Assembly: GCF_000503775.1 (NCBI RefSeq) | Contig: NZ_KI629782.1 | Location: 2,058,579 to 2,122,578, forward strand | DNA: 64,000 nucleotides | Source of the DNA: Brevibacillus panacihumi W25 | GTDB lineage: Bacteria > Bacillota > Bacilli > Brevibacillales > Brevibacillaceae | Reading direction: 5' to 3' | Part shown: piece by piece, positions 1 to 8,044 of the stretch | How the letters are laid out: the number at the start of each line of letters is the position of its first letter | Position numbering within the stretch: the first letter of the stretch is position 1 | Translations under genes and position numbers: made by a program | The notes under the pieces: generated by a model | What the model was told of the DNA's origin: nothing | What the model saw: only the letters and a program-made list of their open reading frames with translations | The model's database searches: none

Positions 1-147
1 TTCTTCCACCTGGTTTAATTCCTTCATTAAGGCTTCAAATGCGTATATAGAGAAACATGATGCTGCGATCGATAACTTCGTTCCTTTGTGGATTGTGAGT
101 TTCAGGTCATCACCTAGAAGTTTATCGATGTTGTTTATTATTTCCAT
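1..147 (-). CDS. N-terminus of a probable PLD/helicase-type defence protein (cut by window edge)
   Basis: An open frame begins at ATG 147 and runs off the window after 49 codons. A GGAGAG ribosome binding site sits about ten bases upstream. The visible protein starts MEIINNIDKLLGDDLK and contains KLSIAASCFSIYAFEAL. From memory this resembles the start of large bacterial proteins that join an N-terminal phospholipase-D-like domain to a SNF2/DEAD-type helicase, often found near restriction or defence genes. It lies 124 bases downstream of the AddA-like gene on the same strand, so it is probably the third gene of that operon. The catalytic parts lie outside the window, so the family call is tentative. 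Confidence 0.45.
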   Translation of the reverse strand, partial: MEIINNIDKLLGDDLKLTIHKGTKLSIAASCFSIYAFEALMKELNQVEE

Positions 148-271
148 AGGATCGTTTCTCTCCTATCCTTTCCCATAAAATCTCCCAAGTCCATTATATA
201 TTAGTTCAACTTCTGCAGAGCAAAAATGAGCTCTCTTTACAAGAGAAATCCTTAACAGAACCTCCTTGTCA

Positions 272-3200
272 TTACAATACTACATACTCATTCCCATCTA
301 AAAAATACAGTCCCATCTCCTTCACCCGTAAACCAAATGCCCGCTCTAGCTCTTCCGCATACATCGCAACCTGTGGCCGATAGAAATCAACAAATGCCTG
401 CTGTTGACCATCCTCGTACACATCCGTCTTAAAATCGACAATCACCCATCCGTCCTCTTCCTCAAACAAGAAGTCGATAACACCCTTTAGCAATACTATT
501 TTCTCTGTCGTACCTTCTACGCCTACATCCGTACGAACCGTCCTCAAGGGTAACTCATGAATTCTACGTTTTGCCATTAGTGAACGTTTCCATAGAGGAT
601 GCTCCACTACCGCTTGCAGCATTTCCCGAACATCTGGAATCAAATCGGCATCCATGCCCTCTTCTTCACCAATCATCCGAATTTGCGACTCTAGCTCATC
701 TAGCTTTTTACCCGAACCAAGCAATTCAACACAACGATGCACAGTGCTTCCGAACGCCATTCCCCTACCTTTAACTGGTCTAGGTGGTTGTTGCGCTCCG
801 GTTTTTGCTAGCTCTGTCACGGAAGACGTCTTGTACGTCGGCTGTGCTAGTCGGTTTCTCCATTCACGGCTCACCGCTTCATCTGCTGCCTCGTCATGAA
901 CCACATCGTAATCAGAACGCAGCACTGGAGACATCTCGGGAACCTCTAACTCAATCCCTTCCCGGATACCGATCTCAAAACTACTCCAGGAATCAATCGC
1001 TGGTCGATCTGGGTATCTACTGATAATCATAAGTTGCTTCGCACGGGTAGCCGCAACGTACAGCAACCGTTCCTTCTCCGCATTCAAGTACTGCCGCTCT
1101 CTTTCTGTGAGCTCTATCCAGCCGGGCGGATGAGCAATCATTTCTTCCTGAAATAGCTTTCTTCGCGTAATACTAAAATAGCCTCGAGCAGGATCAACTG
1201 ATCGATCTACGTGCTCCGTAGCATCATGGTCGGATTCCCCACAAGGACAAGCCAAAAGGACCACAGGTGCTTCAAGCCCTTTGGCTTTATGCAGGTTCAT
1301 AATACGGACAGCGTCCTGTTGACCAGCAAACAAATCCCCGCCTTCGATCTTCGCTTCCTCCGCCATCTGCAGCAAACGTGAACAAAGTTCTGGCCAACTT
1401 GTCACGATTCGGTTGTCTTTTTGCAACACATGCAAGAGCTTGATTAGCGTTCCTGCACGTGCCCTACCGGTCGGTCGAACGGCAGCTAGTGGAATCATTC
1501 CCAGATCTTCCATGATGTGAATCAAAGCAGAGATCGCTGGTAGCTCCCGGATAATACGCGCATATTCCCGGATTTTTTCCAGTGCCTCGTATACTGGCGA
1601 TGCCACCTCTGATACCTCGTCCGGATCCGGCAGATAGGTATAAGATATCGGAAACCCCTCCATCTTGTAGTGGAATAGCGCATTATCGCTGACGGAAATA
1701 AACATTCCCTTCAGTACAGCAAGCAGGGCTATTCGATCTCCTGAGTCGTTCAAACTACATGCTAGTAAAGAAAGAGCACCTATTTCCTCATACATCGTGG
1801 TGCTCCCCGTAGCAATAGAGGGGATACCATACTCCTCCAATTTTTCCGCATAAAGGTGGAGAAACTCTCTACGTTTCAAAAGAACCAGAAAATCACCTGG
1901 AGATGCGTCTCGCAGGACATAGTTTCCGGCATCTCCAGGTTGCTTTTCCTGGATTTTGAGTTGACCCTTACATGCCCAAGCAATATATCGCGCTATTCGG
2001 TCCGCATCTGTCTCTGCAATTACCGCCTTACCCCCAGACATCTTCTCATGAGTGATCGTGTAAACCCCATGTAAGACCTCGCTCTTCGGGTTATCGATTT
2101 TCGTCTCCATTCTTACAAATCCTGCTTGATGCTCCGTCTCACTTTCGGGAAAACGAATGGCAAATTCATCGTTCACAAATTGACCGATTGCATGAACGGA
2201 GCGGAAGTTTGTCGTAAGCTGAAGAACTTCACCGCATGACCTGATCTTGTTTTTTACCCAATTGTAGGTGGAAATATCTGCACGGCGGAACCGGTAAATA
2301 GACTGCTTGGGATCGCCTACGACAAAAAGAGAGCCTGGTTTCGGCGTGGTACGTCGCCAGTCTGATTCATTCGGATCCTCACCTGTCAGCAGAAACATAA
2401 GCTCAGCCTGTATCGGATCGGTATCCTGGAACTCATCGACAAACAAGCGCGTATATCTTTCAGCGAAGTATCGCCTCACGTCTGTATGTTCGCGTAGTAA
2501 AGCTGTTGCTCGCATCAATAAATCCTGGAAATCAAGCAAACCCATTTCTCTGCGCCTGCGTGCACCGTACTCAACTGCTGGTCGTACGAAATCGATTAAC
2601 TGTGGATACAAATATTCTCGCCACGCGCGTAGAAACGGGTACAGAACGCGGCTTTGCCACTCTTGAAACTGTACTTTAAACGCTTTAGCCATATCCTTGT
2701 CTGTCCACCTGTTTAAGGTTGCATCGATTTTCCGATCATATAACAGAGCCAGCTGCAAAACCCGCATATCGTCTTGAAGTCCGTGTAAAGCAACCATCCT
2801 AGCCCCGTCTCGTACCAGCGATTGCAAGGCATCCCATCCCTGAGCCGGCTTCGTTGTTGGAATGTAACGACTTGCTTTTTCCATCATTGGTGGTAGCGAT
2901 AGACGGATCAGGTCAAAATCTGGTCTAGGAGCAGGGGTCGTCTCAATCTTTACATCCGTGTACTCACACATCCGTTTGTAAACCTGGCGCAAATCTTCCA
3001 CGTTTACCTGAAAGGACAACAGCTCCGCCATTCCTGCCTCCTGACCACTTTCGATCAATCCCATCAAGTATTCATCCCAACACTGATCACGCAACGTTGT
3101 GACTTCCTCTTCTTCTAGCTCGCGGAACATGGGATCGAGTCTGGCTTCAATCGGTCTTTCTCTCAACAATCTGCCACAAAAGGAATGAATCGTTCCGATG

Positions 3201-3493
3201 TAACAACGGTCTATATCCTGTAACGCTTGTTGCAGCAATTGGCGTTGCGATTCTTGCGCAGTACGAATCTTTCGCTCCAGCTCTAATCTAAATCTACTCT
3301 TCAGTTCGTCTGCTGCTTTTCTTGTAAAAGTAATAGCTGCGATTTGCTCAGCCACTGCACTTCCAGTCTCAATCAAAGCGATCATTCTTCCGACCAGTGA
3401 TGTCGTCTTTCCGGAGCCCGCTCCCGCTTCTACTAAAAACGTCTGGTCTAGGGCATTTGCTATACGTTCTCTTGCTATCTGATCGTCATGCAA
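272..3493 (-). CDS. AddA/RecB-like UvrD helicase with C-terminal PD-(D/E)XK nuclease
   Basis: This is a superfamily 1A helicase of about 1,073 residues. Walker A ([13 protein letters not shown]) is near residue 25, the Walker B region (FVDEFQDTDPIQ) near 355, and a motif VI-like stretch (LLYVAATRAKQL) near 820. The end carries a RecB-type nuclease signature (GVIDFLF, then VIVDFKTD). Partnered with the AddB-like gene it should unwind and cut double-stranded DNA ends. At about 1,070 residues it is shorter than typical AddA (about 1,200), which suggests a second accessory AddAB-like pair rather than the housekeeping enzyme. The start is taken as TTG 3493, nine bases after GAAGGAGG; the upstream TTG at 3502 directly abuts that site. 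The start overlaps the end of the AddB-like gene, so translation is probably coupled. Confidence 0.85.
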   Translation of the reverse strand: MHDDQIARERIANALDQTFLVEAGAGSGKTTSLVGRMIALIETGSAVAEQIAAITFTRKAADELKSRFRLELERKIRTAQESQRQLLQQALQDIDRCYIGTIHSFCGRLLRERPIEARLDPMFRELEEEEVTTLRDQCWDEYLMGLIESGQEAGMAELLSFQVNVEDLRQVYKRMCEYTDVKIETTPAPRPDFDLIRLSLPPMMEKASRYIPTTKPAQGWDALQSLVRDGARMVALHGLQDDMRVLQLALLYDRKIDATLNRWTDKDMAKAFKVQFQEWQSRVLYPFLRAWREYLYPQLIDFVRPAVEYGARRRREMGLLDFQDLLMRATALLREHTDVRRYFAERYTRLFVDEFQDTDPIQAELMFLLTGEDPNESDWRRTTPKPGSLFVVGDPKQSIYRFRRADISTYNWVKNKIRSCGEVLQLTTNFRSVHAIGQFVNDEFAIRFPESETEHQAGFVRMETKIDNPKSEVLHGVYTITHEKMSGGKAVIAETDADRIARYIAWACKGQLKIQEKQPGDAGNYVLRDASPGDFLVLLKRREFLHLYAEKLEEYGIPSIATGSTTMYEEIGALSLLACSLNDSGDRIALLAVLKGMFISVSDNALFHYKMEGFPISYTYLPDPDEVSEVASPVYEALEKIREYARIIRELPAISALIHIMEDLGMIPLAAVRPTGRARAGTLIKLLHVLQKDNRIVTSWPELCSRLLQMAEEAKIEGGDLFAGQQDAVRIMNLHKAKGLEAPVVLLACPCGESDHDATEHVDRSVDPARGYFSITRRKLFQEEMIAHPPGWIELTERERQYLNAEKERLLYVAATRAKQLMIISRYPDRPAIDSWSSFEIGIREGIELEVPEMSPVLRSDYDVVHDEAADEAVSREWRNRLAQPTYKTSSVTELAKTGAQQPPRPVKGRGMAFGSTVHRCVELLGSGKKLDELESQIRMIGEEEGMDADLIPDVREMLQAVVEHPLWKRSLMAKRRIHELPLRTVRTDVGVEGTTEKIVLLKGVIDFLFEEEDGWVIVDFKTDVYEDGQQQAFVDFYRPQVAMYAEELERAFGLRVKEMGLYFLDGNEYVVL

Positions 3494-6395
3494 AACGCTC
3501 AACCTCCTTCAAACTTTGAAGTCGCGGGGCATTCTCTGCTAAATCCCATTTTTCCTTAGCTCGCTCCGATTCATTGCCACAAACGCTTCGGTAATCACAG
3601 TAGGTGCACCTTTTTGTCTCTTTTGTTGCTACATACGATCCTGTTTCTATGGAAGTCAACAGATGCTTGACCAACTCAGATAGCTCTGTTCTCCGGTTTT
3701 GAATGCGAGAGACTTCTTCTGCCTTCCCTCGCTCAGTTGGAAAGTAATACGCTGCCTCTACCACATTTGCCTCTGTGTCGATTCCCGTTTCTCGAAGCCA
3801 CTGCTCAACCGCTACTGCATAGATCGCATGCTGGAGCTGCGTACCCTGCGAGAAGTACTCATTCACGTCAAACTTGGAAGGACTTCCAGTCTTGTAATCG
3901 TATATTTTGTATGTGTGTGGACCGAGCTCATCCACCCTATCAACGAATCCCTTCATCCTGATCACAAGATCGTTACCTAAGTTGACCTCCATCGGTTCGC
4001 CCTCTCTTGCTAGCTCCAGCTCAAAATAACGTGGCCGTCCATTGCGCTGTTGTTCCATCTGGTAGAATATCGCTACATCTCTGCGGATTGATTCACATTC
4101 CTTCTGAAAAATATGGGGGCTAGGTGGCGGCACGAGAGCTTGGTATTCACTAATTGTCTGCTCGGTGATTTCCTGGAGTCTGTGTTCATGATGGATAAGT
4201 GAAACGCCACTAGGAATAGACTGGGACATCTCATTCAAATAGAGATAAAAGATGCGATGAAGCAAGCCCCCCCTGCTAGCAGCATCCAACCAACGGGTAC
4301 GGTCGAAACTCGTAGTATCTTTCATTCGGACATTCAATACGGTAGAGAAGAAAAACTTCTTGGGACATTCGGCGTATCTCTCTAACTGTGTGACACTGAG
4401 ATGCACCTCCGGATTATTGCGATAACAGACAGAGAAGACATCTGTTTGAATTATTCCCTCGTATTCAGATAATACATTGTTGTCTACCAGTGATTTAGAT
4501 CGTTCTAAACGAACTACAGAGCGAAAAGCCTGTTGCAGAGAAGGATAACCATTTTGTACAATCCCGTTATCTGTCAATCGATCCAGCCAACGGTCCGTCC
4601 CATCCAAAAGATATTCCCCTTGTTTGCAACTCGAGAGGTAGCCTATCGTTTTTCCTAGGACGTTCTCGAGTCCTGTCATATCCATATGCGAATCGCCCGA
4701 TACAATCCTGGCGACCTGTAGGAGTTCGTAAGCTGGACTCATTTCCTTTTGGTCTGTTGGATCATAGCTGGTATAGCTAATTGTCACTGTTCCCGAGAGC
4801 ATACCAAGGCGCGCGGCACGTTCACGATAGATATGCTCCGCTTGCTCAGTAGAAAGCGACAGGCCACCAATACGGCGGCGTTCCTCATCTAATAGCACAG
4901 GGTCTTGTCGAGACTGTGTGGAACATGCATTATTACTCATGCCCATTATGAAAGTGTGAGTCCTGCCCGATTGGCCACCATCCTCAAGAGAAGAAATATG
5001 TAGCTTTCCGGAGCTAGGTCCTTCATGATTGATACGGATGTTCTCCACCATTTCTTTCACATACCGCAGCGAACTTTCATTTGAAAGAGAATGAGGAGAT
5101 ACGATTTCTAGTTGTTGTGCGTGATCATGGAGTGCATGAAGAACTTTATTGTCTATCTCACTGAATAGATTGCTACACCTTTTGAGAAAATCAATCAAAG
5201 CATGAAGAATCGTCAATGGAGTCCACGATTCATCCTGTGAATCTGGAAGTTTTTCAAAGAGAGCCGTAAATATTTTTCCCAATAACTCATCCATTTCATC
5301 GGTTAACTCGTCGTCTGTGTGTGCTGTTGAGTTTTTCAGTACGGAATACCGCTCTCTTCCCCAACCGATTCCGCTTTTCTCCAATGCACGAATGAGATCA
5401 GACGTTGTAATTGATTCACCGAAATGACGGAAGGACAGATAACCATGTCGCAGTCCCTTGAGAAGAAAATCCACGTCATAGTTGGATTCCAGCCATTCGA
5501 GATACACGAGTGCCGCTTTCCCGGCCTTCGTACTAGAGACAGGCAGCCCTTTGGAAAATGTACAGGGAATATCAAGTACCTGGCTTAACGTATAAATCGC
5601 TGTATTATAAGCTGCATAATCGGAAACAATGATCTCCGTCTGGTCAAAGGGAATTTGCTGATGACAGATACGTCGGAATACTTCACGAACTTCGGCAAGG
5701 TTACCTGCAGCTCGAAATAAATGGATATGATGACTGTCCATGTCTTCCAAAGAGCTTGGGAAAGGAGGTGCCGGTCTCAGCACAACTAACTCGCTTCCTG
5801 CAATACGCTTTACCATTTCCAACTTTACTGGAGGTAGCCCATCAACATCCCGCAAGATGAAGAGATCATGGTGGACAGCATCCTTTGATTCCGGCAGATA
5901 GTTCAGCAATCCCGCAAAATCTGTGCAACGATTTTGCTCCAGCCATTCTTCATACATTTTAAGCAGTTCAATGATATAGATTCCTTTTTTGACGGTATCA
6001 AAATGATTATGGGAAAGATCGTATGAGTGAATACCCGCTAATCGAAGATCCCCTATTGCCTGATGAAAGCTTTTTACGATACCCGGAGTCACCATTTCAC
6101 AAGGAATATAGTCCTCCATTCGATTAGATAGACTGAGCATCAAGTTTTGCACGATCCAAAACGTTTGCTCGCTATTCAACAGTTGAAATCCTCGATTTAT
6201 TAGCTCCAACTTGGTGCGTTTTACAACAAGTGACTGTAATGTCTCCGTTTCTGCTCCTAGCAGTGGGCCGCATTCTCTTGTTACTCGAGCTAACCATTGT
6301 TCTGCCTGATTGTGACTATCTGCGAGAAGAATCTTTCTTTGAAAAGGATCTCTTTGACAAATTTCATACAGATCTACCAGCCATCTATGGTTCAT
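3486..6395 (-). CDS. AddB-like helicase/exonuclease subunit with Fe-S nuclease domain
   Basis: The protein has about 969 residues. The N-terminal half looks like a UvrD-type fold without an evident Walker A motif. The C-terminal 300 residues hold an AddB-type nuclease domain. A first cysteine (AECPKKFFF) lies near residue 680. The acid-lysine motif follows (GFVDRVDE, then KIYDYKTG) near 840. A terminal RCTYCDYRSVCG supplies three more cysteines near 930. This C...CxxCx(5)C arrangement is the Fe-S nuclease signature of AddB and Cas4-like enzymes. The start is ATG 6395, eight bases after AAGGAG, in preference to GTG 6404, which abuts that site. Canonical AddB is about 1,150-1,170 residues, so this is a compact relative. 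It overlaps the AddA-like gene. Confidence 0.85.
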   Translation of the reverse strand: MNHRWLVDLYEICQRDPFQRKILLADSHNQAEQWLARVTRECGPLLGAETETLQSLVVKRTKLELINRGFQLLNSEQTFWIVQNLMLSLSNRMEDYIPCEMVTPGIVKSFHQAIGDLRLAGIHSYDLSHNHFDTVKKGIYIIELLKMYEEWLEQNRCTDFAGLLNYLPESKDAVHHDLFILRDVDGLPPVKLEMVKRIAGSELVVLRPAPPFPSSLEDMDSHHIHLFRAAGNLAEVREVFRRICHQQIPFDQTEIIVSDYAAYNTAIYTLSQVLDIPCTFSKGLPVSSTKAGKAALVYLEWLESNYDVDFLLKGLRHGYLSFRHFGESITTSDLIRALEKSGIGWGRERYSVLKNSTAHTDDELTDEMDELLGKIFTALFEKLPDSQDESWTPLTILHALIDFLKRCSNLFSEIDNKVLHALHDHAQQLEIVSPHSLSNESSLRYVKEMVENIRINHEGPSSGKLHISSLEDGGQSGRTHTFIMGMSNNACSTQSRQDPVLLDEERRRIGGLSLSTEQAEHIYRERAARLGMLSGTVTISYTSYDPTDQKEMSPAYELLQVARIVSGDSHMDMTGLENVLGKTIGYLSSCKQGEYLLDGTDRWLDRLTDNGIVQNGYPSLQQAFRSVVRLERSKSLVDNNVLSEYEGIIQTDVFSVCYRNNPEVHLSVTQLERYAECPKKFFFSTVLNVRMKDTTSFDRTRWLDAASRGGLLHRIFYLYLNEMSQSIPSGVSLIHHEHRLQEITEQTISEYQALVPPPSPHIFQKECESIRRDVAIFYQMEQQRNGRPRYFELELAREGEPMEVNLGNDLVIRMKGFVDRVDELGPHTYKIYDYKTGSPSKFDVNEYFSQGTQLQHAIYAVAVEQWLRETGIDTEANVVEAAYYFPTERGKAEEVSRIQNRRTELSELVKHLLTSIETGSYVATKETKRCTYCDYRSVCGNESERAKEKWDLAENAPRLQSLKEVERFA

Positions 6396-6463
6396 TGGAC
6401 CCACTCCTTCCGACTCTCTCTGTATTTCGAGGAAGTCTATCCATATCCTCCCTAATTGACATT

Positions 6464-6802
6464 TTATTTACTGATAACTTTTTTCTTGTATTTGAGAGAC
6501 CTACTTTTCATTCGATTGGTTTTCCTTTTTTCGTACGTCACCCATTTACTCAAGCTTATGAACTCCAGAATTCCTAAGCATGTGATTAATATCATCTGCC
6601 CTCTTACGTTATCGAGTTCGTATCGCCAATAGGCTTGGTACAAATAAACTGCTGGGCCGCCATTCCACTCCAAAAAGCTCATCTCTATACTAGCTTCTCT
6701 GCGTAAAAGTTGTTGGAAATCGTAATAAGCCATGTGGTCGTTACTTCCTCTTTCGTAATAACGTTCGTAGGCATGTTTCGTTAGAATCAGAGTCAGATTC
6801 AT
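6464..6802 (-). CDS. Small protein of unknown function, first gene of the AddBA-like operon
   Basis: The product has 112 residues from ATG 6802, with GAGG six bases upstream; an ATG directly before it is a less well spaced alternative. The N-terminus reads MNLTLILTKHAYERYYERG. The HAYERYYER pattern recalls small DUF4258-like proteins, but the match is too short to name a family. The C-terminus is lysine- and arginine-rich. It lies 68 bases ahead of the AddB-like gene and downstream of a LexA-like box, so it is probably the first gene of that operon. Confidence 0.55.
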   Translation of the reverse strand: MNLTLILTKHAYERYYERGSNDHMAYYDFQQLLRREASIEMSFLEWNGGPAVYLYQAYWRYELDNVRGQMILITCLGILEFISLSKWVTYEKRKTNRMKSRSLKYKKKVISK

Positions 6803-6909
6803 CATTCACCTCGTTTAGATATGACTTGATTCATGTGTAGCATTCTCACTTGATCGTCCAATTCATCTAACTACATCATGCATCTGTGACCATGACATGA
6901 GCCTGTCAG

Positions 6910-6923
6910 CGAATGTTTGTTCG
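6910..6923 (-). promoter_or_regulatory. Candidate LexA (SOS) box ahead of the AddBA-like operon
   Basis: On the minus strand the site reads CGAACAAACATTCG. The Bacillus LexA consensus is CGAACRNRYGTTYG, and this site departs from it at one core base (ATTC for GTTC). It lies about 107 bases upstream of the first gene of the operon. The core promoter elements were not clear. Confidence 0.5.
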
Positions 6924-6925
6924 TT

Positions 6926-6965
6926 TCAAAAAATAAAAAAAGAAGACCCTTTTCAAAGAGCCTTC
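6926..6965 (-). terminator. Rho-independent terminator of the WYL regulator gene
   Basis: On the minus strand an 11-bp stem with two G-U pairs (GAAGGCTCTTT with AAAGGGTCTTC) is followed by a T-rich tract. It begins ten bases after the stop of the WYL gene. It separates that transcript from the AddBA-like operon. Confidence 0.8.
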
Positions 6966-6974
6966 GCACGATAT

Positions 6975-7925
6975 TTATTGATACATTTGTTTCCACTCAT
7001 TTAATTGTTCTTTCAATGAAGAGCGCACGGACTGAGGTTCTAGGATTTCTGCTGCAGGTCCATATTGCAAAATCCATCTGATGAACTCTTTTTCGTTATT
7101 TACCGTGACTTCGAAAATCATACTACCGTCTTTCTGATCTTTCATACGTGGATGGACAAACAGTTCCTCTTCTTTAATATAGCGAGCAACTTCGGCATTA
7201 AAACGCACTTTGAAAGTAATATTCTTATCTCCCTGTTCGATCGACCATGTGTTTTTCAGATGCTTCTTTATGTTGAAGTCTCCCTTGTCAAATGACTGGG
7301 TTGTAAGATCAATCTTCTGAAAGCGGCTGATTCGAAACGTACGAATTTCCTTTTTCAAATGGCAATAACCAATCAAGTAGAACCGTTGATCACGTGGCAC
7401 GAGGTAATAGGGATCAATTTTACGCTCAGTGGTTTTATTACGGTATTGAGTATGATAAACAGTGTCGATTGTTCTTTCTTCCAAGATCGCTTGTATGATT
7501 GGCTGCAGGAAATTTGGGCTTTCTTGGCGATAAGCGGGTGTCCCCATCTGAATAATGCCGGCTATATCCTCAATAATTCTGTTTTGCTGTGATTTTTCCT
7601 TACGATGCGTTCCCATCACTTTATCATACGCAGTTTCAAAGCCAGGCGGTAAATTATCGATATCTAATACGGAAGGTAACAATGAAAATGCTAGAGCTTC
7701 CTGTTCAGTGAAGTTAAGAGGGTACAGGAAAAATTTTCCTAAGAAACGATAACCGGTGCCTCTACCTTCGTTGGTGACAGGTGCAATAAGGCTGAGAATA
7801 TCCAGATCCCTGTAAATGGTTCGGATATTCACGTCGCATTTCTGAGCTAGGTCAGTTGCGGAAATTCCGGGATTCGCTTGAATAGCGTTTATTATGTTAA
7901 AGATACGGATAACTTTATCGATCAT
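6975..7925 (-). CDS. WYL-domain transcriptional regulator (HTH-WYL-WCX)
   Basis: The protein has 316 residues. An N-terminal DeoR/HTH_11-type helix-turn-helix (ISATDLAQKCDVNIRTIYRD) is followed by a WYL domain with PYYLVPRDQRFYLIGY and RTFRISRF, then a WCX-like C-terminus. WYL proteins commonly sense nucleic acid or nucleotide ligands, and many of them control phage-defence operons. It starts at ATG 7925, seven bases after GAGGGG. The gene begins 119 bases after the pPIWI-RE stop and ends in its own terminator. It may be the last gene of the pPIWI-RE transcript or a separate unit controlling either flanking operon. Confidence 0.85.
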   Translation of the reverse strand: MIDKVIRIFNIINAIQANPGISATDLAQKCDVNIRTIYRDLDILSLIAPVTNEGRGTGYRFLGKFFLYPLNFTEQEALAFSLLPSVLDIDNLPPGFETAYDKVMGTHRKEKSQQNRIIEDIAGIIQMGTPAYRQESPNFLQPIIQAILEERTIDTVYHTQYRNKTTERKIDPYYLVPRDQRFYLIGYCHLKKEIRTFRISRFQKIDLTTQSFDKGDFNIKKHLKNTWSIEQGDKNITFKVRFNAEVARYIKEEELFVHPRMKDQKDGSMIFEVTVNNEKEFIRWILQYGPAAEILEPQSVRSSLKEQLNEWKQMYQ

Positions 7926-8044
7926 GGTAATTCCCCTCATTATTAATAGCCAATTCAATAAAGTTTATATTTCGACAATATCCAGTCTTTTCCTCTCTGC
8001 TCGCTAACCATGTCTCTAGTTCACTTTTGATGCGGTCACAATTT

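Noticed and set aside
272..6395. Housekeeping addAB
   Set aside because: The order matches, but both proteins are shorter than usual, the genes lie in a defence island and are flanked by accessory genes. This is not excluded without the rest of the genome.
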